Below, one piece after another: positions 1 to 9,610 of a DNA stretch of 64,000 nt (positions are counted from its first letter, which is position 1; each line of letters begins with the position of its first letter). The DNA comes from Eupeodes corollae (lineage: Eukaryota; Arthropoda; Insecta; Diptera; Syrphidae), in NCBI RefSeq assembly GCF_945859685.1, contig NC_079148.1, forward strand, positions 50,602,421-50,666,420, written 5' to 3'. The position numbers and the translations under genes are program-made. The notes under the pieces are model-generated. The model did not search any database, was not told the origin of the DNA, and was given only the letters and a program-made list of their open reading frames with translations.

Positions 1-2
1 CT

Positions 3-2156
3 TCACTGATGCAGAAATGGTTAACTATACGAAAAAATCTAGGATGCCTGGAAAACATTTCTATTCCTCGATGGATACGAACTGAAAAGGAAGGGTGTCG
101 AATACAATTTCATGGCTTCTCGGATGCGTCAGAGCGTGCGTATGCGGCATGCATCTATATATCTATTCACTCCAAGGGTAAATGTTTTGTATCCTTACTT
201 GCATCAAAAACCAAGGTTGCACCGGTTAATCGTATTAGTATACCCAAATTGGAACTGTGCGGGGCCCACCTCTTGGCCAAGCTAATTGCATCTGTGAAGA
301 AAGGTATGGGTTTGGGTGATGTGGAATGCTATGCATGGACAGATTCACAAGTGGTTTTGGCATGGCTTTCTCAACATCCTTGTAAGTGGACAACTTTTGT
401 GGGAAATAGGACATCAGAGATTTTGGAATTGGTTCCTAAAAGTCAATGGAGGCATGTCTCTTCTAAGCTCAACCCTGCGGATTGTGCATCGAGAGGACTT
501 CAACCAAATCTATTGCCCTCATTTGACTTGTGGTGGCAAGGACCTGCATTCTTACGGGACATGGAAGCTATTCAGAACAAATTCATTTTGAAAAATCCAG
601 AAACTGATCTTGAGAAAAGGAACATCACACTTTCTTTAGCAACTACAGAAGCACCGCCTGAGAATGAAATTCTTCTTCGTTTTTCTTCACTTACAAGGCT
701 TAAACGGATAATGGCTTGGTGTCGAAGATTTATTCACAATGCAAAACTAAAGGGAGAAGATGAGGGAAAAAGGGAATTTGGACCACTTTCAACAAATGAG
801 CTGGAAGCTGAGCTATGTTTTTGGATAAGGGAAACCCAAAATGCAGCATTTTCAATGGAATTGAATCGACTTAAACTTTCAAAACCGATACGTAGGGATA
901 GCAATCTGAAATCTTTGGATCCATTTATTGGAAATGATGGTTTACTTAGGGTTGGAGGTCGAATTCAGAAGGGACAGTTTGGGTTTCAACAAAAACATCC
1001 ACCAATTTTGCCTAAGGAATCTCATTTAACAACTCTTATTCTTGCTTTTTATCATCATAAGTACCTACACGGTGGACCCCATCTCATGCTAGGAGTTATA
1101 AGGCAAAATTATTGGATCTTGCATCTAAAGGGAAAAGTTAGCAAATACATTCGAGGGTGTGTTAAGTGTCAGCGGTATGCGGCTCGGCCGTTAGAACAAC
1201 AAATGGGTAATTTGCCAAAGGTTCGACTAGAAATGTGTAAGCCGTTTACGAACACAGGGGTGGATTATGCGGGGCCTTTAACCATACAAACATATAAAGG
1301 TCGTGGAGCAAAGCATCAAAAATGTTATGTGGCTCTTTTCATCTGCTTGTCAACGCGAGCAATTCATTTGGAACTCGTCTCGGATCTAACATCGGATGCT
1401 GCGATTGCGGCTTTAAAAAGGTTTTTGTCAAGGAGAGGATCTGTTAAAAGAATTTTGAGTGACAATGGGTCAAATTTTGTTGGCGCATCACGGGAACTTA
1501 AAGCCATTTATAAATTATTTAACTCCAATGAAAATATCCACAATTATGTAGCTGAAGAGGAAATTTCTTGGGAGTTTATACCTCCACATGCGCCTCATTT
1601 CGGAGGTATCTGGGAGGCTGGGGTTAAGTCCACTAAATTTCACCTGCGTCGAGTTATGGGGCAGACATCGCTAACGTTCGAAGAACTTAGCACTCTTCTT
1701 TGTCAAATAGAGATGTGTCTGAATTCTCGTCCATTAACTGCTTTTATAGACGACAAATATAGTTTAGAACCATTAACTCCAAATTTTCTTCTTACAGGTG
1801 GTCCAACAATGACATTACCTGAGCAGAATCTGTGCGATGCGAAGATAAATACACTTTCTCGTTGGCAGTACACACAACGTCTTCAACAAGAGTTTTGGCG
1901 AAGGTGGCAACGCGAATACCTTCACCAACTACAACAAAGAACGAAATGGACCTTGAAGAAACGTAACATGGAGCTCAACGATTTAGTCCTGGTTCTGGAC
2001 AACAATCTTCCACCAAGCAAATGGTTAATGGGTCGAGTCATAAATCTTTTTCCTGGTGCAGATGGCCTTATTCGAGTTGTTGAGATACGAACAAAATCTG
2101 GTGTAATGAGACGTGACATCACTAAACTTGCATTACTTCTACCGAACGACGATTAA
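3..2156 (+). CDS. pol: BEL/Pao pol polyprotein, C-terminal part: RNase H, integrase, C-terminal domain (5' end outside window)
   Basis: This is the C-terminal part of the polyprotein that removes the RNA template and integrates element cDNA. The frame is open from the window edge, so the first Met (base 9) is probably internal. Residues about 30-165 from that Met are an RNase H-like region with FSDASERAYAA, IPKLELCG, WTDSQVVLAWL and NPADCASRG. An HHCC zinc-binding domain lies at about 347-393 (HHKYLHGG, then CVKCQR). The integrase core carries the DDE triad: D in GVDYAG (about 419), D in SDNGSNF (about 484) and E in IWEAGVK (about 534). About 600-705 is the C-terminal domain seen in this superfamily (LTPNFLLTGG, WQYTQRLQQEFWRRW). 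There is no internal stop or frameshift over 715 residues, unlike almost every other element here, so this is probably a young copy. Integrity upstream is unknown. Confidence 0.93.
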   Translation, partial: SLMQKWLTIRKNLGCLENISIPRWIRTEKEGCRIQFHGFSDASERAYAACIYISIHSKGKCFVSLLASKTKVAPVNRISIPKLELCGAHLLAKLIASVKKGMGLGDVECYAWTDSQVVLAWLSQHPCKWTTFVGNRTSEILELVPKSQWRHVSSKLNPADCASRGLQPNLLPSFDLWWQGPAFLRDMEAIQNKFILKNPETDLEKRNITLSLATTEAPPENEILLRFSSLTRLKRIMAWCRRFIHNAKLKGEDEGKREFGPLSTNELEAELCFWIRETQNAAFSMELNRLKLSKPIRRDSNLKSLDPFIGNDGLLRVGGRIQKGQFGFQQKHPPILPKESHLTTLILAFYHHKYLHGGPHLMLGVIRQNYWILHLKGKVSKYIRGCVKCQRYAARPLEQQMGNLPKVRLEMCKPFTNTGVDYAGPLTIQTYKGRGAKHQKCYVALFICLSTRAIHLELVSDLTSDAAIAALKRFLSRRGSVKRILSDNGSNFVGASRELKAIYKLFNSNENIHNYVAEEEISWEFIPPHAPHFGGIWEAGVKSTKFHLRRVMGQTSLTFEELSTLLCQIEMCLNSRPLTAFIDDKYSLEPLTPNFLLTGGPTMTLPEQNLCDAKINTLSRWQYTQRLQQEFWRRWQREYLHQLQQRTKWTLKKRNMELNDLVLVLDNNLPPSKWLMGRVINLFPGADGLIRVVEIRTKSGVMRRDITKLALLLPNDD

Positions 2157-2368
2157 CATTATCTAGATCACAAGAATTTATCTATTGGCTTGTATTACCA
2201 CAAAGTATAAATGTTAACCGAAACTTAAATTATGTAATACCTATATCCTTATTTATGACTAATATTGAATTGATTTTTTAATAAATCATTTGTTTTTGAT
2301 AAATAATTCTATTAAATTACATTTCATGAAGATCTCATTATTTGTATGTAATTAAAAAAGAGATTTTT

Positions 2369-2380
2369 AAGGTGGGCGGG
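2369..2380 (+). promoter_or_regulatory. Polypurine tract of the BEL/Pao element
   Basis: A purine-rich run (AAGGTGGGCGGG, with one T) lies directly before the TGT of the LTR. This is the expected position for the primer of plus-strand DNA synthesis. Confidence 0.7.
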
Positions 2381-2631
2381 TGTCGAATGTTGTATGTAAT
2401 TTAAAAAAACCGTATAAATAAATCATGCGATCTACCATTTATATAAATATATAAATCATACGATAGCTTTTCTTATGTAAAACTCTTAGTCTAACAGTTA
2501 TTTCTGAAAGTCAATTGTAATCTCCTTAAGAGAAAGAATATATAAAGTCAGTTGCAGATTGACCTCCACCTTGAACGCATCATTAAATAAAAAGCCTTAA
2601 AATATAAAAAGTATCGTTTTTTCAGTAAACA
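2381..2631 (+). repeat. 3' LTR of the BEL/Pao element
   Basis: The repeat begins TGTCGAATG and ends GTAAACA, about 251 bp. It contains a TATAAA at 2541-2546 and an AATAAA at 2586-2591, a plausible promoter and polyadenylation signal. The right boundary was placed by comparison with copy B: homology to B restarts at AATCTATCG just after 2631. The partner 5' LTR is outside the window, so the ends are inferred from the TG..CA form and this comparison. Confidence 0.8.
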
Positions 2632-3420
2632 AATCTATCGATGAACAGTTTAAATTATATAAAATGCTCATTCGATTTAAAGCTTCATTTTTCAAATAGT
2701 TAGTTCTATGGAAGTCGATATGTATAGAATCAAAATAACGTAGGTGATGAGTTCCGCCTCGGTAATTCAAATGTACACAAGAAAGCAAATAAGGTGCATC
2801 AATTTCACCGTTAATGAGTTGATGAAAAAATACTAAGTCATTTTTTAGACGCCTTTGATGGAGAGATTGCATTTGAAGAAGCAGAATACGATGTTTATAG
2901 GGAAGCAGATCATAAGCATCATTTTAAGGGAGATCCTTTAGTTAAAAGCGAATGAAATTATGTTGAATTTTCTATGAATCTCCATACCTGCGAAGCTATT
3001 CAAGATGAGGACGAACTGGATAATTGCACAAAGAATGAGTAACATAGGAATCATTGAACTCCTTTGCCCAGTGTGTTATAAAACCAAGCATAGAACTTGC
3101 CTTATTGACAATAAAATTAATGTGATGTGTAAACTCTAAGATTCGTGTTTTAGTGAAAGTTATCGTCTGGCATTTTAAAGGGTTGAGGGCAAGGCTATTT
3201 TTTCCACACCAAAATGTGAAACTATCAATGTCGGCTTGTAAAAGGGTACGATCATGGGTGGACTTTATAATCTTAATAATGTTCATGTCATCAGCAAAAA
3301 TGAGAACTTCACTTGAACGAAGACATGACGATACGTCTTTAATAGACAGGATGAACAGAAAAGGGCCAAGATGGCTTCCCTGGGGAAAACCAGATTGAGC
3401 AACAAAAGGTTCTTTTCTTG
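2597..3420 (-). pseudogene. Reverse transcriptase palm and C-terminal fragment of the CR1-like LINE (copy A)
   Basis: Minus-strand fragments include GFPQGSHLGP, the catalytic motif as FADD (normally YADD), a WCGKNSLALNPLKC stretch, NKASSMLGFI and the carboxyl end. The frame running below 2632 reads into the BEL LTR, so the last residues of that frame are not element sequence. Several frameshifts. Confidence 0.72.
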
Positions 3421-4950
3421 AAAATTGGTGTTAGAAATGACTTCTTCCATATACTGGGAAATTTGCCTGTTTTTAGAGAAAGTTTAAATAAGAAGGGGTT
3501 TAACTAAAGCGTTACTTCACTTGATGAGTACTATCGGGGGAATACCATCGGGACCGGCTTAGCAGTCATCATTCAAAGCAGATAAAAGATGTACTCTCTA
3601 GCACAGGGATGTAACTATTTACAACTAGTTTGCGAAAAGGAGTGAAGATTATGAAAATATACTTCATCAACTTCATAAACAATTATTAAGAATCTTATAA
3701 AAAATTGAAACTGCTTCGTCAATATTAGAAAATGCTAAAGCATCAGCAATTCCAGAAATGGTTAAATCTTCAAACAACAAATGGAAATTAGCTCTTCTGA
3801 AGTCAAAATTATATAAGTAATCAAAGGAATTACTGTGCTGTGTTCAGTAAGATGATAACTTAAGTCAAGAAAAATGTCCAAGGGGGTGATACTTATCAAT
3901 ATTACTAATTCCTGATAGATTCTAGAACAAGAGTACTAATAACGTCAGAAGAAAATACTAAATCGATAATTCGATTTTTGAGTTTTTAATACAGCTTGTT
4001 TGCTTTAAGTCAGTAAGAAAAGATAGTTTCAATTGTAAAAAAAAGAGAGAGGCTTCAAGGCAAGATTCGTCTTCCGATGGAATCCAGTCAATGTGTGGTA
4101 AATTAAAATCACCTAGAAGTAAAATATTGGTGTCAGAGCAGGTCAAACTGATAACAAAGTCTAATGCTAAGGAGAGTTCGCTATAAACAGACTCTAAACT
4201 TTTTGGAGGAATATAAACGTTTAACATGAAAATGTCTTGGTCTGTACCATTATCTTTACACATACCAGTTCCATTAATAATTTAAATGGAAAATATACAG
4301 AAGCAGACAAATATGTATTTTTTACCGCTATAAGAACACCTAAATCCTCTGCATTACCAACGTGAAGATCATTTCTGTAAACTTCGAACTCTTGGCTGAA
4401 AAGTTCTGTGTCGGGAAAACTTGAATTAAGTCAAGTTTCTGTCAAAACTAATACGTCATGTGGAAATTATTGGGAGTTGAGGAAAATGTCAGCAATCTTA
4501 CTAAGAAGTCCCCTTACGCTTTGATAGAAGAGGGCAAGTCTGTTGAGTTTTTTGGCTTGGTTTTCAAAGAAACACCTCGTTTTTGACTTTATGTAAATTC
4601 TTTGACTAAAGTCTCTGCGGGCCATATATTTCTATTGTATATTGAATCGAAGAACATGGGATTCGTTACCAATTTAAAAGAAGAAACAAAACTATTTGGT
4701 TTATTAATCTTAGTACACCTAATGGATGAGCTACAAGGTATGCTCTTGGTAGAAACTATGTGAGAAGTTATAGCTTCTGGCGTTATTAGTGTTAGTAGGT
4801 CTAAACGAGATATGTATATACATTATTTGTGTATGCAACTTGTATGCGCTCAAAGGTTTAGTCTTACTCCTATCTCTGAGCTAGTGCCTAAGTAACTTAA
4901 TCAAGCGACAATATTCAAAGAAGAAGTTTATAATATCGTTAAAAGTAATG
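2632..4950 (-). mobile_element. CR1-like LINE, 3' end cut by the BEL insertion, RT core deleted (copy A)
   Basis: Reading the minus strand from about 4950, fragments in shifting frames give the start of an APE-type endonuclease (LALFYQSVRG, LVLTET), its middle (LLLGDFNLPHIDW at about 4100), then after a gap reverse transcriptase pieces: GFPQGSHLGPFLF near 3390, FADDMNIIKII near 3300, and NKASSMLGFI...VRPHLEYASQVW near 3000-3110. The terminal part (YKHRILLLQM, NYRGGTHHLR) reaches 2632. Most of the RT finger and palm region between endonuclease and FADD is missing, and stops are frequent, so the copy is dead. The clade name rests on the C-terminal motif pattern and is tentative. Confidence 0.75.
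3958..4263 (-). pseudogene. APE-type endonuclease fragment of the CR1-like LINE (copy A)
   Basis: A 101-residue open stretch containing the catalytic-region motif LLLGDFNLPHIDW near residue 50, typical of the apurinic endonuclease-like domain LINEs use to nick target DNA. Upstream on the minus strand (4264-4900) the earlier endonuclease motifs continue in other frames. No intact start is visible. Confidence 0.75.
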
Positions 4951-5299
4951 TCAGTGGAAAGTGTTTCATAAGCCACCCTTTTTTACCATTAATTTAATGA
5001 ATTATGCTTAACTCAAATTCGACCCTACAAACAAGTCAACTCTAATACTGGGGTCTAAAGAACTGCTAATAGTATACCCTCGAGCCTGTAAAGTATGTAT
5101 ATGTATGCGTTTTTAGTCGTACCACACGAATATAGAACGGTACCAGAAACTCCTTGAATACTTGATCGTTATCAAAAAAAAAAAAGGATAAGGTATAGGC
5201 GTTTTGTAAATATTTTGAAGTAGACTAAATCATGTATTTGTAAAAATAAGTATACCTACATCATATTTATGAAAACGGATGAGAAAAGAGTTACAAAAA
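4951..5299. other. No gene recognised
   Basis: AT-rich sequence matched by copy B (about 22080-22310). It holds a short A run near 5170. It is probably the 5' end of one LINE remnant or the flank between two remnants; no coding motif seen. Confidence 0.5.
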
Positions 5300-5905
5300 A
5301 ATTGAAAAGAAAACACAAATTCAGAATTGGACTGGATCCGATTTTCAACCTAGATCAAAAAACTTTGTAAGGAACTATAGACCAATAACTACTAATTGTT
5401 GCAAAGCTTTAAGATAGCCTTCTTCAAGAGAAATGTAAACAACTGATAAAGCAAAACGTAAGTAATTATCAACATGGTTCTTGGAAAAGTAAGTCTACCA
5501 AAACATCAAACATTTTTGGAATAACACCATAATCAAAAAACCTTGCAACTAAACTACCTGGTATGTTTTTAAATAATACCAGGGAAATTAGAAACATGTT
5601 TATTGTTTATATCACAGACCTTTTAAAAGCTTTAAATTATGTTAATTCACATATTATGATAAAGAAACTTAAAGCTTATGGCTTTCATGCAGCGCTGTTT
5701 CATTGGTTTTCTTCATATTTACTAACTCAAAAACAATATAACTTATTCTCGAAATAAATTAATGTAAATTATGGTGTTCCAGAAGGTAGTCATTTGGGTC
5801 CGGTATTATTTACACTTTTTAATAATGATCTTTCAAATGTTTCTAAAATGTTCACTTTCTAAAATATGAAGATGATGCAAGGTTATCCATTTTGAAAAAT
5901 AAAAA
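5300..5905 (+). mobile_element. Degenerate LINE reverse transcriptase fragment, plus strand (copy A)
   Basis: Reverse transcriptase blocks appear in order but in several frames: KNFVRNYRPIT near 5350, then ITDLLKALNYVNSHIMIKKLKAYGF (broken form of the FDxVNH block) at about 5600-5690, then GVPEGSHLGPVLFTLF near 5775-5820, then KYEDDARL near 5860 in place of YADD. It overlaps in RT content with the minus-strand LINE to its left, so it is a separate insertion and not a simple inversion of the missing part. The longest open piece is 64 residues. Confidence 0.68.
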
Positions 5906-5911
5906 ATATAT

Positions 5912-6060
5912 TAGGTGGCGCAACAGTCCGTTGAGAACTCTCAGCCATCCCGGTGTGCGAGTAATGTTGTCAGGAATGGAGCCGATTCCGGGTAGTTTGA
6001 GAAAGCACTTTTTATGACAGAATTACTTTTGAAAAATTTGTCAATTCCTCATAAAGAAAG
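5912..6060 (-). mobile_element. tRNA-derived SINE, 3' half only (copy A)
   Basis: Minus orientation, beginning at its 3' end with GGTGGCGCAACAGTCCG and running through the conserved body (TGTTGTCAGGAATGGA, GAGAAAGCACTTTTTATGA, TTTGTCAATTCCTC). The tRNA-like head is absent. It matches the full-length SINE at 8111-8416. The same truncated copy sits at 22881 in copy B. Confidence 0.85.
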
Positions 6061-6622
6061 TTGTCAGAATCCACCGAGTGAGAAATGTGCTTCGTCGCTG
6101 AAGAAAATGTTGTTAGATACATGAAAGGATTATGAAGAAGGTACAACGTCGAACGCCTACAATCGCCAGAGATCGCCAAATCCTTTTCCGACCGAGTAAC
6201 AAGTAACAACCCTCGAAGTTCTCTGTCGCCAACACAATTTATCGAAAACCAGTGGCAACATTACCAAGATGCTATCAGAGAAGCCGCCTCTGATGTGCTG
6301 GGTTTTAAACAGCCACCAACAAGGAACCCCTGGTTTGATGAGGAATGTCGGCAGGCAAATGCAGCTGAGCAACAGGCATGCAAAATGGCGCAGCATAAAA
6401 GGACGAGAGATGCTCATGAGCTCTATGAGCAGTGGTGGCGAGAGGATAGCCAACTTCTCAGAAGGAAAAAGAGAGGACATAAAAAGCGTACGGTCAAATA
6501 TGTTGAGAGGTTTAAAAGCAGGAATGAAGTTCGAAAGTTTTATGAACAGGGGAAACAACCAAAATTTACAGATACAAAAACCTAGAATCGAAGGCTGAAA
6601 AGACGAAAATAGAAACATCATA

Positions 6623-7294
6623 GTGGAACCGCAGTCAATACTTATGATATGGAAGGACCACTTCTGCAGACTGTATAACGGCGACGACGAGCTGAATGCC
6701 GCTGTCAGGCAGGATGATCCATTCAACATAGACGACGAAAGCCAACAATCCCGTCCTCTCGACTTAGGCGAAGTAAAGATTGCCATATCTAAGCTGAAGT
6801 CCAACCTCAGTATAGTTTGCCCGATTCTGAAAAAAGGAGACCCTCTAAACTGCACCAACTATAAAGGAATCAGTCTACTTAACATCGCCGATAACATCTT
6901 CTCTGCCGTAATATGTGAACGTCTAAAGCCCATCGTCAACAACCTGGTAGGTCCTTATCAGTGTGTTTTAAGACCAGGAATCAAATGTTCACATTACGGC
7001 AGTTCCTGGAAAAAAACCCAAGAGCACCAAAACTCCACCCACCATCTTTTCATCGATTTCAAGGTCGCATATGACAGCATCTACAGGGTAGAGCTGTATA
7101 GAGCCATGTCTATTTTTGGCATTCCTGCCAAAGTCGTGCGTTTGTGCAGGAAGACCATGGAGAATTCACGCTGCTCCGTAAAGGTGGGAAACAACTTAAC
7201 AGAACCTTTCGATGTCGAAAAAAGTTTTGGACAAGGTGATGCGCTGTCATGTGATTTTTTTAACATCGGGCTAGAGCTCACACGTCAACACTAG
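6623..7294 (+). pseudogene. Reverse transcriptase fragment of the RTE-like LINE (copy A)
   Basis: An open stretch of 223 residues covering the RT N-terminal extension (IWKDHFCRLYNGDDELNAA), the fused junction KLKSNLSIVCPILKK where codons are lost, NYKGISLLNIAD, and HHLFIDFKVAYDSIY. Against the copy B version it has N for Y in LLNIAD and a lost QIFTLRQ-type segment. The frame ends before the catalytic motif, which resumes at 7317 as CADD in another frame. Not functional. Confidence 0.8.
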
Positions 7295-7316
7295 AGGCAC
7301 TATCTTTCAAAAGTCT

Positions 7317-7553
7317 GTGCAATTACTGGCATGTGCTGATGACATTGACATAATCAGAAGAACTCAGCGTGATGTCAATGGGGCTTTTGTGAGTATTGAG
7401 GCAGAAGCGGCAAAAATGGGTTTAACGGTTAATGAGGGCAAAACAAAGTACATGCTGTCGTCTAGAAAGGACATACAACACCGACGTCTTGGTCAAAACG
7501 CCACCATCGACAGACGTAACTTTGAGGTAGTCAAGGACTTTGTCTACCTATAG
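7317..7553 (+). pseudogene. Reverse transcriptase catalytic fragment, YADD altered to CADD
   Basis: 78 residues: LLACADDIDIIRR, AEAAKMGLTVNEGKTKYML, then HRRLGQNATIDRRNFEVVKDFVYL, and a stop. The Tyr-to-Cys change is absent from the copy B version (LLAYADDIDII at about 24300). Confidence 0.8.
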
Positions 7554-7905
7554 GCTCTGCTGTATGCATCGAAGGGGAGTGGAGGAGAAGATGAAACTAC
7601 GAGCTGTACGGACTGTACAGCGACATAGACTTAGCCAGAAGGGTAAAAGTCCATCGACAAAGATGGCGGTGTCACGTAGAGCGCATGGAAAATAATGCTC
7701 CGGCCCGAAAAGTCTTCGAATCCACACCCACAGGACAGCGCAGTAGAGGAAGACCGCGGATCAGCTGGCGCTCAAAAGTGGAAAGTGACCTCACCTAACT
7801 TGGAGCGCGAAACTGGAGACATCTAGCTAGGAACCGAGCTATAGATGGAGAAGTTTTTTGTGTGAAGACCTAGTGCACACAGGACTATAGCACAACCCTA
7901 AGTAA

Positions 7906-8110
7906 GTAAGTACAAAATTTTAACTGTATGATTTATTTTCCGAATCGTTTTTTGTACATGTAAGCCAAATGTTAATGTTTTATCTAAATGCACTCCGAGA
8001 TATTTTGGAAAAGGAAGTATGAAAAAGGGAGTATAGAATAGGGCCTAAAACTGATATGGTACACCGGCCGTTATATCGGAAAAACCAGTTATTTCATCTG
8101 AAGTTCAAAA
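7906..8110 (-). mobile_element. Jockey-like LINE remnant, minus strand, C-terminal RT part (copy A)
   Basis: On the minus strand the sequence gives PFPKYLGVHLDKTLTFGLHVQ and related residues, the region after the RT palm. The same element resumes at 8417 after the SINE. The RTE-like LINE tail abuts it at 7905. Confidence 0.65.
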
Positions 8111-8416
8111 TCAAATCAAATGGGGTGGCGCAACAGTCCGTTGTGAACCAGGGCCTAGTGGCTTACAACTCTCAACCATTCCTGTGTGCGAGTATTGTTG
8201 TCAGGAATGGAAGGGACCTACAATTTTAGGCCGAATCAGAACGGCTACTTTGAGAAACCACAAGAATTACTCTTGAAGGATTTGTCAATTCTTCGCAAGA
8301 GGCAGTACCCGCGAAAATTATTTTTTTTAAATTAAGGTGGCACAGGCAGGGATTGAACCCAAGACCACTTGCATGACAGTCCAACGCACTAACCATCATG
8401 CCACGGGTACTACTCC
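8111..8416 (-). mobile_element. Full-length tRNA-derived SINE with target-site duplication
   Basis: The best SINE copy here, about 290 bp plus a short A/T-rich tail, minus orientation. Its 5' head (right end, 8336-8412) is tRNA-like: the complement reads GTACCCGTGGCATGATGG and has a good A box region, then GGTTCAATCCC, a perfect B box (GGTTCRANNCC). The anticodon-loop position reads GTC, as in tRNA-Asp. A tRNA-unrelated body follows. The 3' end (GGACTGTTGCGCCACC) matches the 3' end of the RTE-like LINE family here. Flanking near-identical repeats at 8097-8110 and 8417-8429 (TCTGAAGTT then AAAA, one base indel) are a probable target-site duplication. An internal RNA polymerase III promoter is expected from the boxes. 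Confidence 0.92.
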
Positions 8417-8950
8417 TCTGAAGTTAAAATGATTAAATTATTTTTATTACAAAACTCTGTGAATTTGAGATCAGAAACTTGAGTAAAAGCTCATTATGCC
8501 AGACCGTGTCAAATGCTTTTTCGACATCAAGAAGTACCAAACCTGTACTTTTACCAGACTTTAAGTTACTTTTTATGTGTTAAGTAATTCTGTGATGCAA
8601 AATTTACCAGGCAGTGTACTTGGCAGTTTTCCAATTGTTTGGAAAATAGCAAATTTAAAGACTATTTTTGAATAACACTTGCAAGTATTTTAAACCTAAT
8701 GTTGGTAAGTTTTTCAAATATATATTTTTAATGCCATCAAAACCAGCTGGTTTCCTTGCTTTAAGATTTTGAAACTGAGTTTTATAACAAGTGAGTTGAA
8801 AATGTTTCAAGATTTCTCTAATTTCTTGAAAGAAATAGCTTGTTTAACTGTCCGAATCTTTATACTCTATCAATTTCCTTAAGAGGTAGGCCACTCTTGG
8901 CAATTGATTCCAATCATTAAGCTATTTGAAAAGCCTGAATTGATAACTGT
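8417..8950 (-). mobile_element. Jockey-like LINE remnant, minus strand, RT core (copy A)
   Basis: Minus-strand reading gives STGLVLLDVEKAFDTVWHNELLL near 8500-8570, the RT block that holds the first catalytic Asp, and upstream of it AGFDGIKN-type residues near 8740 (clearer in copy B, 24729-24914: ARKLAGFDGIKNIYLKNLP). It continues the fragment at 7906-8110, so the SINE inserted into this LINE. Heavily decayed. Confidence 0.72.
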
Positions 8951-9229
8951 GGTTTCAACACGAGAATATCAGTTGGGTTCTTAAAATTGATCAAATAGGT
9001 TCAAAGAAATTGAAAATGACAATTTAAACAAATTCGATTCTCGCAAGTCTTTTTTATTGTGACTTATCAACCAACATTTTAAAGTCGGCTCGCTATAACC
9101 TTTTAGTGTAAATGTATTTTTTTAAAGGTGATATTAATCCTTATGGCTCTCTATGTATTATTAGGAAATAGTATAACGAGTAACGAGTAACTACGCGGGT
9201 AAATTAAAACAATTCTATCATACGAGTAC
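8951..9229. other. No gene recognised
   Basis: AT-rich, conserved in copy B. Probably the 5' flank of the LINE remnant and the start of the Tc1 remnant. No motif seen. Confidence 0.4.
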
Positions 9230-9610
9230 ATTATTTTAGAAGAAGAAGCTCTCAAAAGGGGAAACAAATCGTACTATTCTAAGCGTGGTGTTATAAAGCA
9301 AGAGGTTTTGTCATGGTCACCGTATTCACCGGACTTTAACATAATTGAAATCGTTTGGTCACAAGGACACCTTAATAAAAGCTTTTCATGGTTTGTGGGC
9401 ACAAAAATTGTGAGTATTGTAAAAAAAACTGAATTTTTGTATTCCAAATCGTTTTACAGAGGCTATATCCGAAAATGTCGAACATAATCATTGCAATTGT
9501 AATAAAACATTATAAATAAATGTTGTAAAACTATAAAATGTAAATATTTAATTAATTTTTCGTTCTTTTCTGAAATTTTGCGTATCGGCCCAACCAAGTA
9601 ACGCAATTAT
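9230..9610 (+). mobile_element. Tc1-like transposase C-terminal remnant (copy A)
   Basis: The plus strand reads EALKRGNKSYYSKRGVIKQ then EVLSWSPYSPDFNIIEIVWS, the familiar W-P/S-SPDxNxIExxW segment that holds the last catalytic acidic residue of Tc1/mariner transposases. Everything upstream is lost and the downstream frame soon ends. Right-hand sequence around 9590 could be a decayed terminal repeat but no matching left end was found. Confidence 0.7.

Larger units (their letters stand above)
1..2631 (+). mobile_element. BEL/Pao LTR retrotransposon, 3' portion
   Basis: The window opens inside a BEL/Pao-type element. It contains the end of pol (RNase H, integrase and the C-terminal domain typical of the group), an untranslated stretch at 2157-2368, a purine-rich tract at 2369-2380, and one LTR at 2381-2631 that starts TGT and ends ACA. 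The 5' LTR, gag, protease and reverse transcriptase would lie left of the window. Copy B of the large duplication does not have this element at the matching point: B continues into its own flank at about 19980 where A meets the LTR. The element therefore either inserted after A and B separated or marks one edge of the duplication. A target-site duplication cannot be tested without the 5' end. Confidence 0.92.
6137..7905 (+). mobile_element. RTE-like LINE, 5'-truncated and internally deleted (copy A)
   Basis: Starts inside the endonuclease-to-RT linker (RRYNVERLQSPEIAKSF) and runs to a (TAAG)n tail at about 7890-7905. The linker includes KQPPTRNPWFDEECRQANA. RT pieces are KLKSNLSIVCPILKKGD, NYKGISLLNIA, HHLFIDFKVAYDSIYR, FGQGDALSCDFFNI and QLLACADDIDII. 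The catalytic YADD is altered to CADD. About 38 codons that the minus-strand relative at 43000 still has (GLNAELFKAAGDKL and neighbours) are missing; copy B shares this deletion. After 7553 the frame collapses, and the C-terminal region is visible only as scattered reading-frame fragments. Assignment to RTE is by the (TAAG)n tail and general motif style; proteins like this are often mislabelled as craniofacial development protein 2. Confidence 0.82.

Noticed and set aside
5300..5905. The plus-strand RT fragment as the inverted missing middle of the CR1-like LINE next to it
   Set aside because: Both pieces contain their own GxPxGSHLGP and xxDD blocks, so they overlap and cannot be parts of one original copy.
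8336..8412. A functional tRNA gene on the minus strand
   Set aside because: A and B boxes fit, but the anticodon stem does not pair well, the sequence continues into a SINE body, and several diverged copies exist in the window. A SINE head explains it better.
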